Assembly: GCA_044432745.1 (NCBI GenBank)
Contig: JAWXUH010000006.1
Coordinates: 1 to 64,000, forward strand
Length of the DNA stretch: 64,000 nt
DNA from: CAKOSP01 sp044432745
Lineage (GTDB): Bacteria > Bacillota_I > Bacilli_A > RF39 > UBA660
Direction: 5' to 3'
In this document: positions 1 through 7,855 of the stretch, one piece after another
Position numbering within the stretch: the stretch's first letter is position 1
How the letters are laid out: each line of letters starts with the position of its first letter
Made by a program: the position numbers and the translations under genes
The notes under the pieces: model-generated
Databases searched by the model: none
Seen by the model: the letters and a program-made list of their open reading frames with translations, nothing else
Told to the model about the DNA's origin: nothing

Positions 1-116
1 TCTGCTCCAGTAGAGTAAACAAACTCATTGTCTACAATTCTATAATATATACTATAAAAATCTGTATACTCTTCTCCTGGATAACTCCTAGAAGAGAATT
101 TATGCTTATTTTTATT
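1..116 (-). pseudogene. truncated copy of surface-protein gene, cut by window edge
   Basis: Read on the minus strand, bases 5-81 are identical to bases 1773-1849, which lie inside the surface-protein gene at 178-1917, and encode the same run PGEEYTDFYSIYYRIVDNE. Upstream of the match the two copies differ completely. Here the in-frame codons run back to a TAA near base 123 without meeting ATG, GTG or TTG, and no Shine-Dalgarno sequence is visible. The rest of the gene, if any, lies to the left of the window. It looks like a start-less fragment or silent cassette rather than an expressed gene; a noncanonical start cannot be excluded. Confidence 0.55.
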
Positions 117-129
117 GAAAATTTAGTTT

Positions 130-162
130 AAAAAAAAGACTATTTATTATAAAATAATCTTT
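130..162 (-). terminator. rho-independent terminator of the 178-1917 gene
   Basis: On the minus strand an 11-bp stem (AAAGATTATTT with AAATAGTCTTT, one G-T pair, six-base loop) is followed directly by a run of T. It sits 16 bases after the stop codon at 178-180. Confidence 0.75.
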
Positions 163-177
163 AATTTTAAAACTTAA

Positions 178-1917
178 TTAACCAATTACATAAGGGTCAG
201 TACCAGTACCAGTACCACCAGTTATAGTAATGTCTGAATTAAGTGATATAGTCGGACGTAAACCAAGATTAGCAGTAGCTATATTAGCGTGAGAAGTAGT
301 TGCATAATTTCCATAACCCATCCAACCAGTATAACTACCTCCGTTTTTACTATGTCTATATGGAGTTAATGACCAATAATTTTGTCCTGTATATAAGTAC
401 GTTGCATTATTAGTTGTTACTGAAGAAATAGCGTTACCATTAATTTCGAAACCAGATGCAGCATAAGCGGTTCCTGCAGTAAACGATTCTTGAGTAGAAA
501 TTAAACCAATTCTTAAAGATACAGAATCATTAGCAGAACAAGTTAATGAGGTTAAATTACTATCGTCATTAGGGTAATATGTTGGTGTTGAAACCTTTGC
601 GTAAGTAGCTGTTTTAGCATATATGCCGCTATCGCTGTATATTTGTATATTAGTATATGAATTAATATTATTGTCAGTTATTTCTATTGTATAATTAGAA
701 CCATTATACATTCTTCTACTCAAGCAATATATAGAAGTTGATATATATGATTCATAAGGTTTTAAATTAGTATCGTACCATGTATCAACAACATTTTTAG
801 CTAAGCTATCTTTATCTGTTCCTCTTATTTTTCCATCGCTATATACGTAACCTATACTTTCTATCGAATGATATAAATAATTACCATCTTCTAATATTGT
901 AGTTTTATCTTGGAAATTAGATGTTCCTATTTGAGTTCCTATTCCGGTCATTATTGCTGTATCAGAAGTAGGTTTAGTAGTTCCTGAATATATTAATTTA
1001 ATATTTCCCACACCATCTATCCTTAATATTCTCCAATAAAAACCGGCAAAGTATACCCAGTTATCTGTTACAGCCCCCCTAAAATAATAACTCGTTCCAC
1101 TATCATCTTCTGTTGCATAAAAACCTTCATCAGTTATTGCAGCAGTGATAAATGATACATTTTTATTTTTTATATAAGAAATAGCAGAATCAAGTGTATT
1201 ATAACTTGTACTTTCATTTAGTAGTAAAACATCACCCAATTGATTAAATATTTCTACTTCTTTTGTTGCAGTAGTTTTATAACCATTATTATCTATTGCT
1301 GTGCAAGATACAGTATGAGTTCCATCTTCTAATTCAGAAGTATGTTCAGGTTCACAAACTGTAGTTCCGTTATTTTCGCTAAAAGATACTTCAAAAAGTG
1401 AAGATGTTTCTACATCTGTTCCAAAAAATTGAGTAGTAGTATTAGATATAGCACTAATAGAAGGTCTACCTTCTAAATCTCTAGTTTCATGTTGGATAGT
1501 AATATCACTTTCAAAAAGTTTACCAGCATTAATATTTTGATTAGTCTCAAGGTTCATAAAGAATAATACAAAAGTCCATTCTTGAACTGTTGGTGCAGTA
1601 CCATCAGTAACTATTTCATATTCTACTGATACTGGATAAATTTCCTGCGCAGTAGTAATATCAAAACCTTTAACACCATCTGATGTAGTAACGTATTCTA
1701 AACCTTCGATAGAAGTTACTTCATTACCAAGTGGATCAAAAACTTGTAGTACTAATTCAGGAGTTTCATCATCTCCAGTAGAGTAAACAAACTCATTGTC
1801 TACAATTCTATAATATATACTATAAAAATCTGTATACTCTTCTCCTGGAAGTGGAGTAGTGGTATAAAAAAATGTAAAATTATAGAAAAAGTAATAAAAA
1901 TAAGCATAATCTAACAT
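178..1917 (-). CDS. surface-type protein with C-terminal YWRI-KLIY domain; N-terminus uncertain
   Basis: The 579-residue product is Ser/Thr/Asn-rich and looks extracellular. The C-terminal half (about residues 280-579) contains FAG.YWRI.R..G.G..KLIY.G, an S-shaped series of Cys (CLSRRMY, LTCSAND) and the end LRPTISLNSD. The same domain ends the protein at 25802-27082, so the two are paralogues. Residues 1-25 (MLDYAYFYYFFYNF...) are Tyr/Phe-rich and do not look like a signal peptide. The ATG has no Shine-Dalgarno sequence; an AAAGGAG lies about 47 bases further upstream, and the start codon sits between inverted 15-bp repeats. The true 5' end may therefore have been replaced by rearrangement. 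The function is unknown; I recognise only the domain resemblance. Confidence 0.7.
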   Translation of the reverse strand: MLDYAYFYYFFYNFTFFYTTTPLPGEEYTDFYSIYYRIVDNEFVYSTGDDETPELVLQVFDPLGNEVTSIEGLEYVTTSDGVKGFDITTAQEIYPVSVEYEIVTDGTAPTVQEWTFVLFFMNLETNQNINAGKLFESDITIQHETRDLEGRPSISAISNTTTQFFGTDVETSSLFEVSFSENNGTTVCEPEHTSELEDGTHTVSCTAIDNNGYKTTATKEVEIFNQLGDVLLLNESTSYNTLDSAISYIKNKNVSFITAAITDEGFYATEDDSGTSYYFRGAVTDNWVYFAGFYWRILRIDGVGNIKLIYSGTTKPTSDTAIMTGIGTQIGTSNFQDKTTILEDGNYLYHSIESIGYVYSDGKIRGTDKDSLAKNVVDTWYDTNLKPYESYISTSIYCLSRRMYNGSNYTIEITDNNINSYTNIQIYSDSGIYAKTATYAKVSTPTYYPNDDSNLTSLTCSANDSVSLRIGLISTQESFTAGTAYAASGFEINGNAISSVTTNNATYLYTGQNYWSLTPYRHSKNGGSYTGWMGYGNYATTSHANIATANLGLRPTISLNSDITITGGTGTGTDPYVIG

Positions 1918-1950
1918 ATAAAAATAGGGTAGAGATATGCTTATTTTTAT
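1894..1950. repeat. 15-bp inverted repeat around the start codon
   Basis: ATAAAAATAAGCATA at 1894-1908 is repeated exactly in inverted orientation at 1936-1950, with a 27-bp spacer that contains the start codon of the 178-1917 gene. A third exact copy lies at 101-115 in the same orientation as the one at 1936-1950. There is no T-run and the flanking genes diverge, so it is not a terminator. It could be a recombination site or an operator. Confidence 0.6.
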
Positions 1951-2024
1951 GCTAAATGTTCTCCTTTACATATCTTTGTTTTTTTTATATAATTAGTAGT
2001 AAGGTATAGAAATGAGGTTAAAAT

Positions 2025-4007
2025 ATGGAAGTAATAGATTTAAATGAGGAAGTAACCGAAGAAGTTGTTCCTAATGAAGAAGTTGAAGAAGTAGTAGAAA
2101 AGAAGGTTAAAAAGAAAAAGAAAAACCCTTTAATAAAAATTAAAGAGTGGTTTGAAGAACTAAGTAAAAAGAATAAAATTATATTCTGCGTTTGTTTATC
2201 TCTTCTTTTAATAGCTATAATTGTACTTATTGTAGCTTTAACAGGTGATAAGGAAGATGAAAAAGCAGTAGAGGAAGAAGAAATAGTAATTCTTTCTATG
2301 GGGAATTATAAATACATAGATGGAACATTATTTTTCTATGATGAAGAAGATACAGAACTAGGTTCTTATGTATGCGAAGTTAAAGATGAATCTAAATGTT
2401 CTCTTGCTATAAGTTCTATAGATACAACACTAGATTTAGTTGTATCTATATATGAAGATGAAACATCAGTTGATTATTATATGCCAATATATGAAAATCA
2501 TGTTTTCATTAGAGATAATGATGCTATATATCTATATAACATAGATACAAATGAAGTAGATGAAGAATATCTTAATGTTTATAAAGCATACTCAACGTAT
2601 GCTATAACTGAAGATGAAAGTGGTAACTTCTATCTTCTAGATTTAGCTAAAGGATACGATATAATCAGTGATGGTAATTACGATTATATCGGAAGTAATC
2701 AATTAAATGATTACTTCTCATATTCAGATAACGGATCATACGGTATTATGGATAATACTGGTGAAGTTATAGTTAGTAAAGTAGATGGTACTATTACTAA
2801 CTATAACGATGATGTTATAGTTGTTAAAGGATCAACTAATTCTTTAATTAATTATAAAAATGAAACTAAAGTTTCATCATTTGATGAAGTTAAACTATAT
2901 GATGATTATGTATTTGTTATTATAGATGGATTTATTTATACTTATGATCTTGTATTTAATAAAATAAACGAAGTAGGTGTACCAATAGATGTTGATTCAT
3001 ATACTGATTATGATATATATAACGAAGGCGGAAAAATTACTGATAGTATAAGAGCTATCTCTTATACTAACTCTAATGAAAAAACATTAGTTATAAATAA
3101 AGTATCTTTTAATACTTATGAAGCAGTAGTAAATAGTAACTATGATTATATAAGTTATCTTGATGGAACTATATATACATATAGTGATAAAAATAAAAAT
3201 AATATAACAGGTACTTATGATTGTAATGTTAAAAATAACATTACAACTACATCAGATACTTATACATCTTGTTATATAGCTTCTCACAGTAGTTTAATGG
3301 ATAGTTCCATTAAAACTACTGGAGTACTACCTATTGTTCATTCTAAGTATATTTTTGTATATGATACACAAACATTATCACTTCATGATAATATTGTGTT
3401 ATATGATATACAAAAAGAAGAAGAACTTGCATCTTATACAAACATAGAAGTATTATCATCTTCTACATATGAAAAGAATGTTACTAACTATTCAAGTGGT
3501 GACTTTGTTATATATGCATCTAATTCAGATGGATTATATGGTATAACTTCTTTATCTAAAACATCAGCTAGTATTATAATAGATTTTAAATATGAATCTA
3601 TTAGTACTTTAGATGGTTACTATGTAGCAGTAGATGAAAATGGTTATAGATTCTTATTTACTTCAAGTGGAAGTATGATTAGTAGTTCATCTTCTAAACT
3701 TGAACATGATATAATTGGATATTCAAATGGTTATATTATTGCAAGTGTATCAGGTGCATACCAACTTTATAACGCTAGTGGAACATCTGTAAGTGATGTT
3801 TATGATCAAATATTTATGAGTACTACTAGATATGCTGTAATAGGTAATAAATCAGTAGATGTTTATTCATATACTGATCAATCTTCAGTTTTATATACTA
3901 CTGAAGTAGATTATAATTTTGATTATCTTACAATAGATGAAGATAACAATACTATTACAACATATGATACAAGTGGTAATGTTATTGAAACACATGAATT
4001 AGGATAG
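2025..4007 (+). CDS. single-pass membrane protein with WG-like repeat ectodomain (copy 1)
   Basis: 660 residues. Residues 1-50 are an acidic then Lys-rich cytoplasmic tail, residues 51-73 (IIFCVCLSLLLIAIIVLIVA) are one transmembrane helix, and the rest is a Tyr/Ser/Asp-rich ectodomain. The ectodomain has recurring units such as GSYGIMDNTGEVI and DGLYGITSLSK that resemble WG beta repeats. Near its start is a module shared with the next two genes: G.L.FYD.....LG.Y.C followed by a second Cys. GAGGT precedes the ATG, and TATAAT lies at 1988-1993. It is followed 13 bases later by the next copy, so the three are likely co-transcribed. The function is unknown; a cell-surface binding or sensing role is a guess. 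Confidence 0.75.
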   Translation: MEVIDLNEEVTEEVVPNEEVEEVVEKKVKKKKKNPLIKIKEWFEELSKKNKIIFCVCLSLLLIAIIVLIVALTGDKEDEKAVEEEEIVILSMGNYKYIDGTLFFYDEEDTELGSYVCEVKDESKCSLAISSIDTTLDLVVSIYEDETSVDYYMPIYENHVFIRDNDAIYLYNIDTNEVDEEYLNVYKAYSTYAITEDESGNFYLLDLAKGYDIISDGNYDYIGSNQLNDYFSYSDNGSYGIMDNTGEVIVSKVDGTITNYNDDVIVVKGSTNSLINYKNETKVSSFDEVKLYDDYVFVIIDGFIYTYDLVFNKINEVGVPIDVDSYTDYDIYNEGGKITDSIRAISYTNSNEKTLVINKVSFNTYEAVVNSNYDYISYLDGTIYTYSDKNKNNITGTYDCNVKNNITTTSDTYTSCYIASHSSLMDSSIKTTGVLPIVHSKYIFVYDTQTLSLHDNIVLYDIQKEEELASYTNIEVLSSSTYEKNVTNYSSGDFVIYASNSDGLYGITSLSKTSASIIIDFKYESISTLDGYYVAVDENGYRFLFTSSGSMISSSSSKLEHDIIGYSNGYIIASVSGAYQLYNASGTSVSDVYDQIFMSTTRYAVIGNKSVDVYSYTDQSSVLYTTEVDYNFDYLTIDEDNNTITTYDTSGNVIETHELG

Positions 4008-4020
4008 GAGAGAAGTAAAT

Positions 4021-4911
4021 ATGAAAAAAAATAGACCAACTTATTATTTTATGGTTGCATGTTTTGCTATATTTTCAATATTATCTATATATGGACACTT
4101 TGCTATAAAAGGTGAAAAGGATTCTTTAATTAATCATAATAATGAATTCTATTACTTAGGTGAATTATATTTCTATGATGGTTCTAATAACTTACTTGGT
4201 ACTTATACTTGTAAAACTGAAAATTGTGGATATGCTCCTAGTACTAAAGAAACTAATATATCTAATTATTATGAAAAAGGAGAAGTATACAATCTAGGTA
4301 TGCTTGAAGGTTATACTTTCATTGAAGATGGAGATACAGTATATCTATATAATTATTTAAATTCTACTGAAATGATAGATTATGATGCAATTAAATTTTA
4401 TAACGCTTATATAAATGAAGGTTATATATTTGTAAAATATCAAGGTAAGTGGGGTACATTTAACATACAGAATATGTCAAATGTAATAACAGCTATATAC
4501 GATGATCTATCTCTTGCACCTAATCTAAATGGTCTTTTATTATCTGGTACTCATATACTTGCTAGTCAAAGTGGAGTTAACTTTATAATAGATCAAGAAG
4601 GTAATACTTTAACTAAGAAATATTATGACTCTATTATAGATTATAATAGCAGATATATATTTTTAGAATCAGATGTTATATACGTTAATGATTATGAAGG
4701 TGCTGAACTTCTTAGTTACCTTGATATAACTTCAATGTACAGATCTGCTAATTATTATGGATTTGTATCTGATGGAATGTTACATATGTATAATAATTTA
4801 TATAATGATGAAGCTTTAGAAGTTATAGATATTGAAGGATATTCAAATATATCAATTGTTGAAACAGGTGGAGGATACGAAGTTCATTCAAACGGCGAAG
4901 TAATAGAATAA
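4021..4911 (+). CDS. single-pass membrane protein with WG-like repeats (copy 2, short)
   Basis: 296 residues. Residues 7-27 form a signal anchor (YFMVACFAIFSILSIYGHFA) and the remainder is predicted outside. It carries the shared module (ELYFYDGSNNLLGTYTC, then C) and a WG-like unit YQGKWGTFNIQN that keeps the Trp-Gly pair. It is less than half the length of copy 1 and lacks the long cytoplasmic tail. The GGAGAG upstream is well placed. It sits between the two longer copies in an apparent operon. The function is unknown. Confidence 0.75.
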   Translation: MKKNRPTYYFMVACFAIFSILSIYGHFAIKGEKDSLINHNNEFYYLGELYFYDGSNNLLGTYTCKTENCGYAPSTKETNISNYYEKGEVYNLGMLEGYTFIEDGDTVYLYNYLNSTEMIDYDAIKFYNAYINEGYIFVKYQGKWGTFNIQNMSNVITAIYDDLSLAPNLNGLLLSGTHILASQSGVNFIIDQEGNTLTKKYYDSIIDYNSRYIFLESDVIYVNDYEGAELLSYLDITSMYRSANYYGFVSDGMLHMYNNLYNDEALEVIDIEGYSNISIVETGGGYEVHSNGEVIE

Positions 4912-4925
4912 AAAGGAAAAAAATT

Positions 4926-6296
4926 ATGATAAGAAAAATATTGTTATGTATTATATTTGTACTTATATGCACTGCTACATACTTACTTGTATCTGTTAAT
5001 AATTTTAAAGTAGATGATTTAAAATTACACTATAGTGTTTACTTAGATGGAGAATTATCTTTATATGATGGAGAAGATAACTTATTAGGTAATTATACAT
5101 GCACAGGAAGTAAGGAAACTTGCTTCCTGGCATATTCATACCAAGAGAGTAAACTTGATATAGAAAGATATGTTTATGAGGATATGAAGTCTATTGAAAT
5201 GACTTTACCTATAAATGGTGGTGCATTTATACATGATGGGGATTTAGTTTATTATGTAGATTTAAGTAATGGTTCTGTATTAAAAGAATATAGAGACGTT
5301 AAATATCTAAATAATGATTATATAGCTTTGAAAGATACTGATGGTAATGTAAGTTTAGCAGAACTAAGTTCTTCAAAACTTACATATATTACAGAATCTA
5401 TTTATACATATGTAGGTTCTACTAGTTATTCTAATAATTTCTTAGTAGAAGAGGGGGAAACTCAATATCTTATCAATTCTTCAGGTAATGAAGTAAGTAC
5501 TAAGTTTAGTGGTAGTATTATAAATTATAATGATGATTTTATAATTGTTAAAGAAAATAACTTACATTATATTTATAATTATAGTGGAGATAAAACTCTT
5601 CTTAATGGTTATACTTTTGCAAGACTTGATAAAAAATATATTTATGTAGTATCTAATAATTTATTAGTTATTTACGATGTTAGTTTTAATAGAATAAATG
5701 ATGAACCTATTAATTTAGGTACTGTTAATAACTGGGATACTTATAATATCTATAGTGATAGTCGTGAATATATAGATACTTCCGCAGTATTTACTAGTAG
5801 TAATAACTACTATGAAATAGTTATTACTACTAATACTGAAGAAAATACTGTTAAAATTGATAGTGATTTTACAGATTATTATAGCTTTTCAAATAACTCT
5901 ATATACTTTTACGAAGATCTTTATAAAGAAAATTTAAGAAGTAAATATGATTGTAGTGATAGTAAATGTAAATTCTTAGAATCAAGTAAACTTATAACAC
6001 AAATAACAGAGGAATACTCTGATACATTTATAGATAATAGATATGTTGTTATAAATGATGAAGTAGGTTTTGTTTATGACATAAATTCAAAAGAGAAATC
6101 CTTTGAAATAATATCATTTCAAAGAATTTCTGAAAATGATATGTTATATACAAATAAAGATGGATTATATGGTTTGATATCTTTTGAAGATGGTGTTACG
6201 TCTTTAGCAGATGCTATATATGAGTCTGTTGTAGTTAACGATAATAAAATGATACTTAAGAGTAATAATAATTCTTATGAATATATTATAGAATAA
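4926..6296 (+). CDS. single-pass membrane protein with WG-like repeats (copy 3)
   Basis: 456 residues with an N-terminal hydrophobic anchor (ILLCIIFVLICTATYLLVSV, residues 5-24) and a long Asn/Tyr/Ser-rich ectodomain. The shared module is present (ELSLYDGEDNLLGNYTC, then C) and appears a second time in weaker form near residue 330 (FYEDLYKENLRSKYDC). The end has DGLYGLISFEDG, a WG-like unit. It is the last gene of the three-copy operon, followed by a terminator. The function is unknown. Confidence 0.75.
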   Translation: MIRKILLCIIFVLICTATYLLVSVNNFKVDDLKLHYSVYLDGELSLYDGEDNLLGNYTCTGSKETCFLAYSYQESKLDIERYVYEDMKSIEMTLPINGGAFIHDGDLVYYVDLSNGSVLKEYRDVKYLNNDYIALKDTDGNVSLAELSSSKLTYITESIYTYVGSTSYSNNFLVEEGETQYLINSSGNEVSTKFSGSIINYNDDFIIVKENNLHYIYNYSGDKTLLNGYTFARLDKKYIYVVSNNLLVIYDVSFNRINDEPINLGTVNNWDTYNIYSDSREYIDTSAVFTSSNNYYEIVITTNTEENTVKIDSDFTDYYSFSNNSIYFYEDLYKENLRSKYDCSDSKCKFLESSKLITQITEEYSDTFIDNRYVVINDEVGFVYDINSKEKSFEIISFQRISENDMLYTNKDGLYGLISFEDGVTSLADAIYESVVVNDNKMILKSNNNSYEYIIE

Positions 6297-6309
6297 GAAA
6301 CATTTATAT

Positions 6310-6345
6310 AAACTATTAATAAAGTAATTTATTAATAGTTTTTTT
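6310..6345 (+). terminator. terminator after the WG-like gene trio
   Basis: Stem AACTATTAAT pairing with ATTAATAGTT (6311-6320 with 6331-6340), then a run of T from 6339. Confidence 0.8.
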
Positions 6346-6456
6346 ATGAAAATAAAATATAAAAAATACCAAATTTCATATTTAGTATTAATTAATGAAT
6401 TATAAAATATATTATGTTATAGTTATTTTGCGAACGCTCAAAGAAGGAGTATTTAA

Positions 6457-7323
6457 ATGAAATTAACACTACCATTACTAAGGTATGATTGTGTATTTAA
6501 ACATATATTTAAATCAAATAAAAAAGGATTAATTTATATGATAAACGGAGTAACAGGAAGTAATTATAGAGAAGAGGATATAGAATTAATAGATAATGAA
6601 ATAATTGGAAATACAATAGATAATAAGTATTCAACTATAGATTTATATGTTAAAGATAGATTAACAGGAGAAAAGGTATTAATAGAAATGCAAAATATAA
6701 TACATGCTAATTTTGCAGAAAGAAGACATTACTTAAATAACAAAAGTTTTAATTCACAATTTATCAAAGGTGGGAATTTTAAAGTAAACAAAAGCATATC
6801 TATATTTATATTAGGATCTACAAGTGATAGTTATCCGAAGTCTTTGATAAATTATCATAAATATGATAAGATAGCTTTAGAAATTGAAAAGAGTAATGAG
6901 TTAATAAAAGATGAAGTATTAATAGATGAATTTATTGTTAATTTGAAACTTTTAGGAACAGATAATAGATTAGATGATAAACTAGTTGAATTTTTCTCTC
7001 TTTTTAATCTAAAAGGACATGAGGAGCTAAAAAGTATGAGTGATAAAGATGAACTATATAAAGATATTTATGAAAGTGTAAAAGAAATAACAGAAGAATC
7101 AATAATAACAGAAGATTTAGCAATAAGAGAATATAATCAGCATATGTATGATGCAAGAGAACAAGGAATTGAACAAGGAATTGAACAAGGAATTGAGCAA
7201 GGAATTGAACAAACTAAAGTAATATTAGCTCAAAAATTATTAGATATATTAGACGATGAAACTATAAGTTTAAAAATCGGACTACCTATAGAAGAAGTAA
7301 AAGAAATGAGAAAAAACAATTAA
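6457..7323 (+). CDS. Rpn family recombination-promoting nuclease (PD-(D/E)XK fold)
   Basis: 288 residues, the usual length for Rpn/transposase-like PD-(D/E)XK nucleases. The start LPLLRYDCVFKHIFKS and the core with D62 in STIDLYVKD and E77/Q79 in VLIEMQ match the catalytic pattern D...ExQ of the family. The C-terminal part is helical and contains four EQGI units encoded by a 12-bp tandem repeat (about 7161-7208), the typical low-complexity hinge before the final helix. AGAAGGAG is well placed before the ATG. In Escherichia coli RpnA-type proteins are DNA nucleases that raise RecA-independent recombination; a role in mobility or defence is possible here. The 3' third is duplicated just downstream. 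Confidence 0.85.
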   Translation: MKLTLPLLRYDCVFKHIFKSNKKGLIYMINGVTGSNYREEDIELIDNEIIGNTIDNKYSTIDLYVKDRLTGEKVLIEMQNIIHANFAERRHYLNNKSFNSQFIKGGNFKVNKSISIFILGSTSDSYPKSLINYHKYDKIALEIEKSNELIKDEVLIDEFIVNLKLLGTDNRLDDKLVEFFSLFNLKGHEELKSMSDKDELYKDIYESVKEITEESIITEDLAIREYNQHMYDAREQGIEQGIEQGIEQGIEQTKVILAQKLLDILDDETISLKIGLPIEEVKEMRKNN

Positions 7324-7717
7324 ACTACAAAATTTAAAATACTAGTAGTTTAGATTTAAGATGTAGACAAATTTGCATATATAATATATATTTGTTGTTT
7401 TAATCTAAAAGGACATGAGGAGCTAAAAAGTATGAGTGATAAAGATGAACTATATAAAGATATTTATGAAAGTGTAAAAGAAATAACAGAAGAATCAATA
7501 ATAACAGAAGATTTAGCAATAAGAGAATATAATCAGCATATGTATGATGCAAGAGAACAAGGAATTGAACAAGGAATTGAACAAGGAATTGAGCAAGGAA
7601 TTGAACAAACTAAAGTAATATTAGCTCAAAAATTATTAGATATATTAGACGATGAAACTATAAGTTTAAAAATCGGACTACCTATAGAAGAAGTAAAAGA
7701 AATGAGAAAAAATAATT
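7002..7717 (+). repeat. direct duplication of the Rpn gene 3' end
   Basis: Bases 7002-7320 reappear at 7398-7716, an offset of 396, with a single visible mismatch near 7318/7714. The 77-bp sequence between the copies is not duplicated. Both copies include the 12-bp EQGI repeats, so slippage or unequal exchange there is a plausible cause. Confidence 0.9.
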
Positions 7718-7719
7718 AA
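7398..7719 (+). pseudogene. duplicated 3' fragment of the Rpn nuclease gene
   Basis: An open frame from the ATG at 7432 would give 95 residues identical to residues 194-288 of the upstream nuclease: the C-terminal helical part without the catalytic core. The AGGAG before the ATG is simply the internal sequence of the parent gene. Near-identity shows that the duplication is recent. It could in principle make a free C-terminal peptide that interferes with the nuclease by hetero-oligomerisation, but a dead fragment is the simpler reading. Confidence 0.8.
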
Positions 7720-7733
7720 ATTATAAAACAAAA

Positions 7734-7773
7734 AAGAATGTTAGCAATATAACTTGTTAACATTCTTTTTTTT
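7734..7773 (+). terminator. terminator after the Rpn fragment
   Basis: Stem AAGAATGTTA (7734-7743) pairing with TAACATTCTT (7758-7767), followed by eight T. Confidence 0.85.
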
Positions 7774-7804
7774 AAAAAATAGAAACTAAAATTTTATTTT
7801 CTAT

Positions 7805-7834
7805 TTGACTTATATAGTATGTATAACTTATAAT
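7805..7834 (+). promoter_or_regulatory. SigA-type promoter of the 7856 gene
   Basis: TTGACT at 7805-7810 and TATAAT at 7829-7834, 18-bp spacer; the start codon is 22 bases downstream. Confidence 0.6.
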
Positions 7835-7855
7835 AATTAGGAGAGGATAAATATT

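Noticed and set aside
1894..1950. Hairpin as a transcription terminator
   Set aside because: No T-run follows either arm and the adjoining genes diverge.
7432..7719. Independent 95-residue gene
   Set aside because: It is an almost exact copy of the end of the preceding nuclease gene, including its internal AGGAG; it is better read as a fragment.
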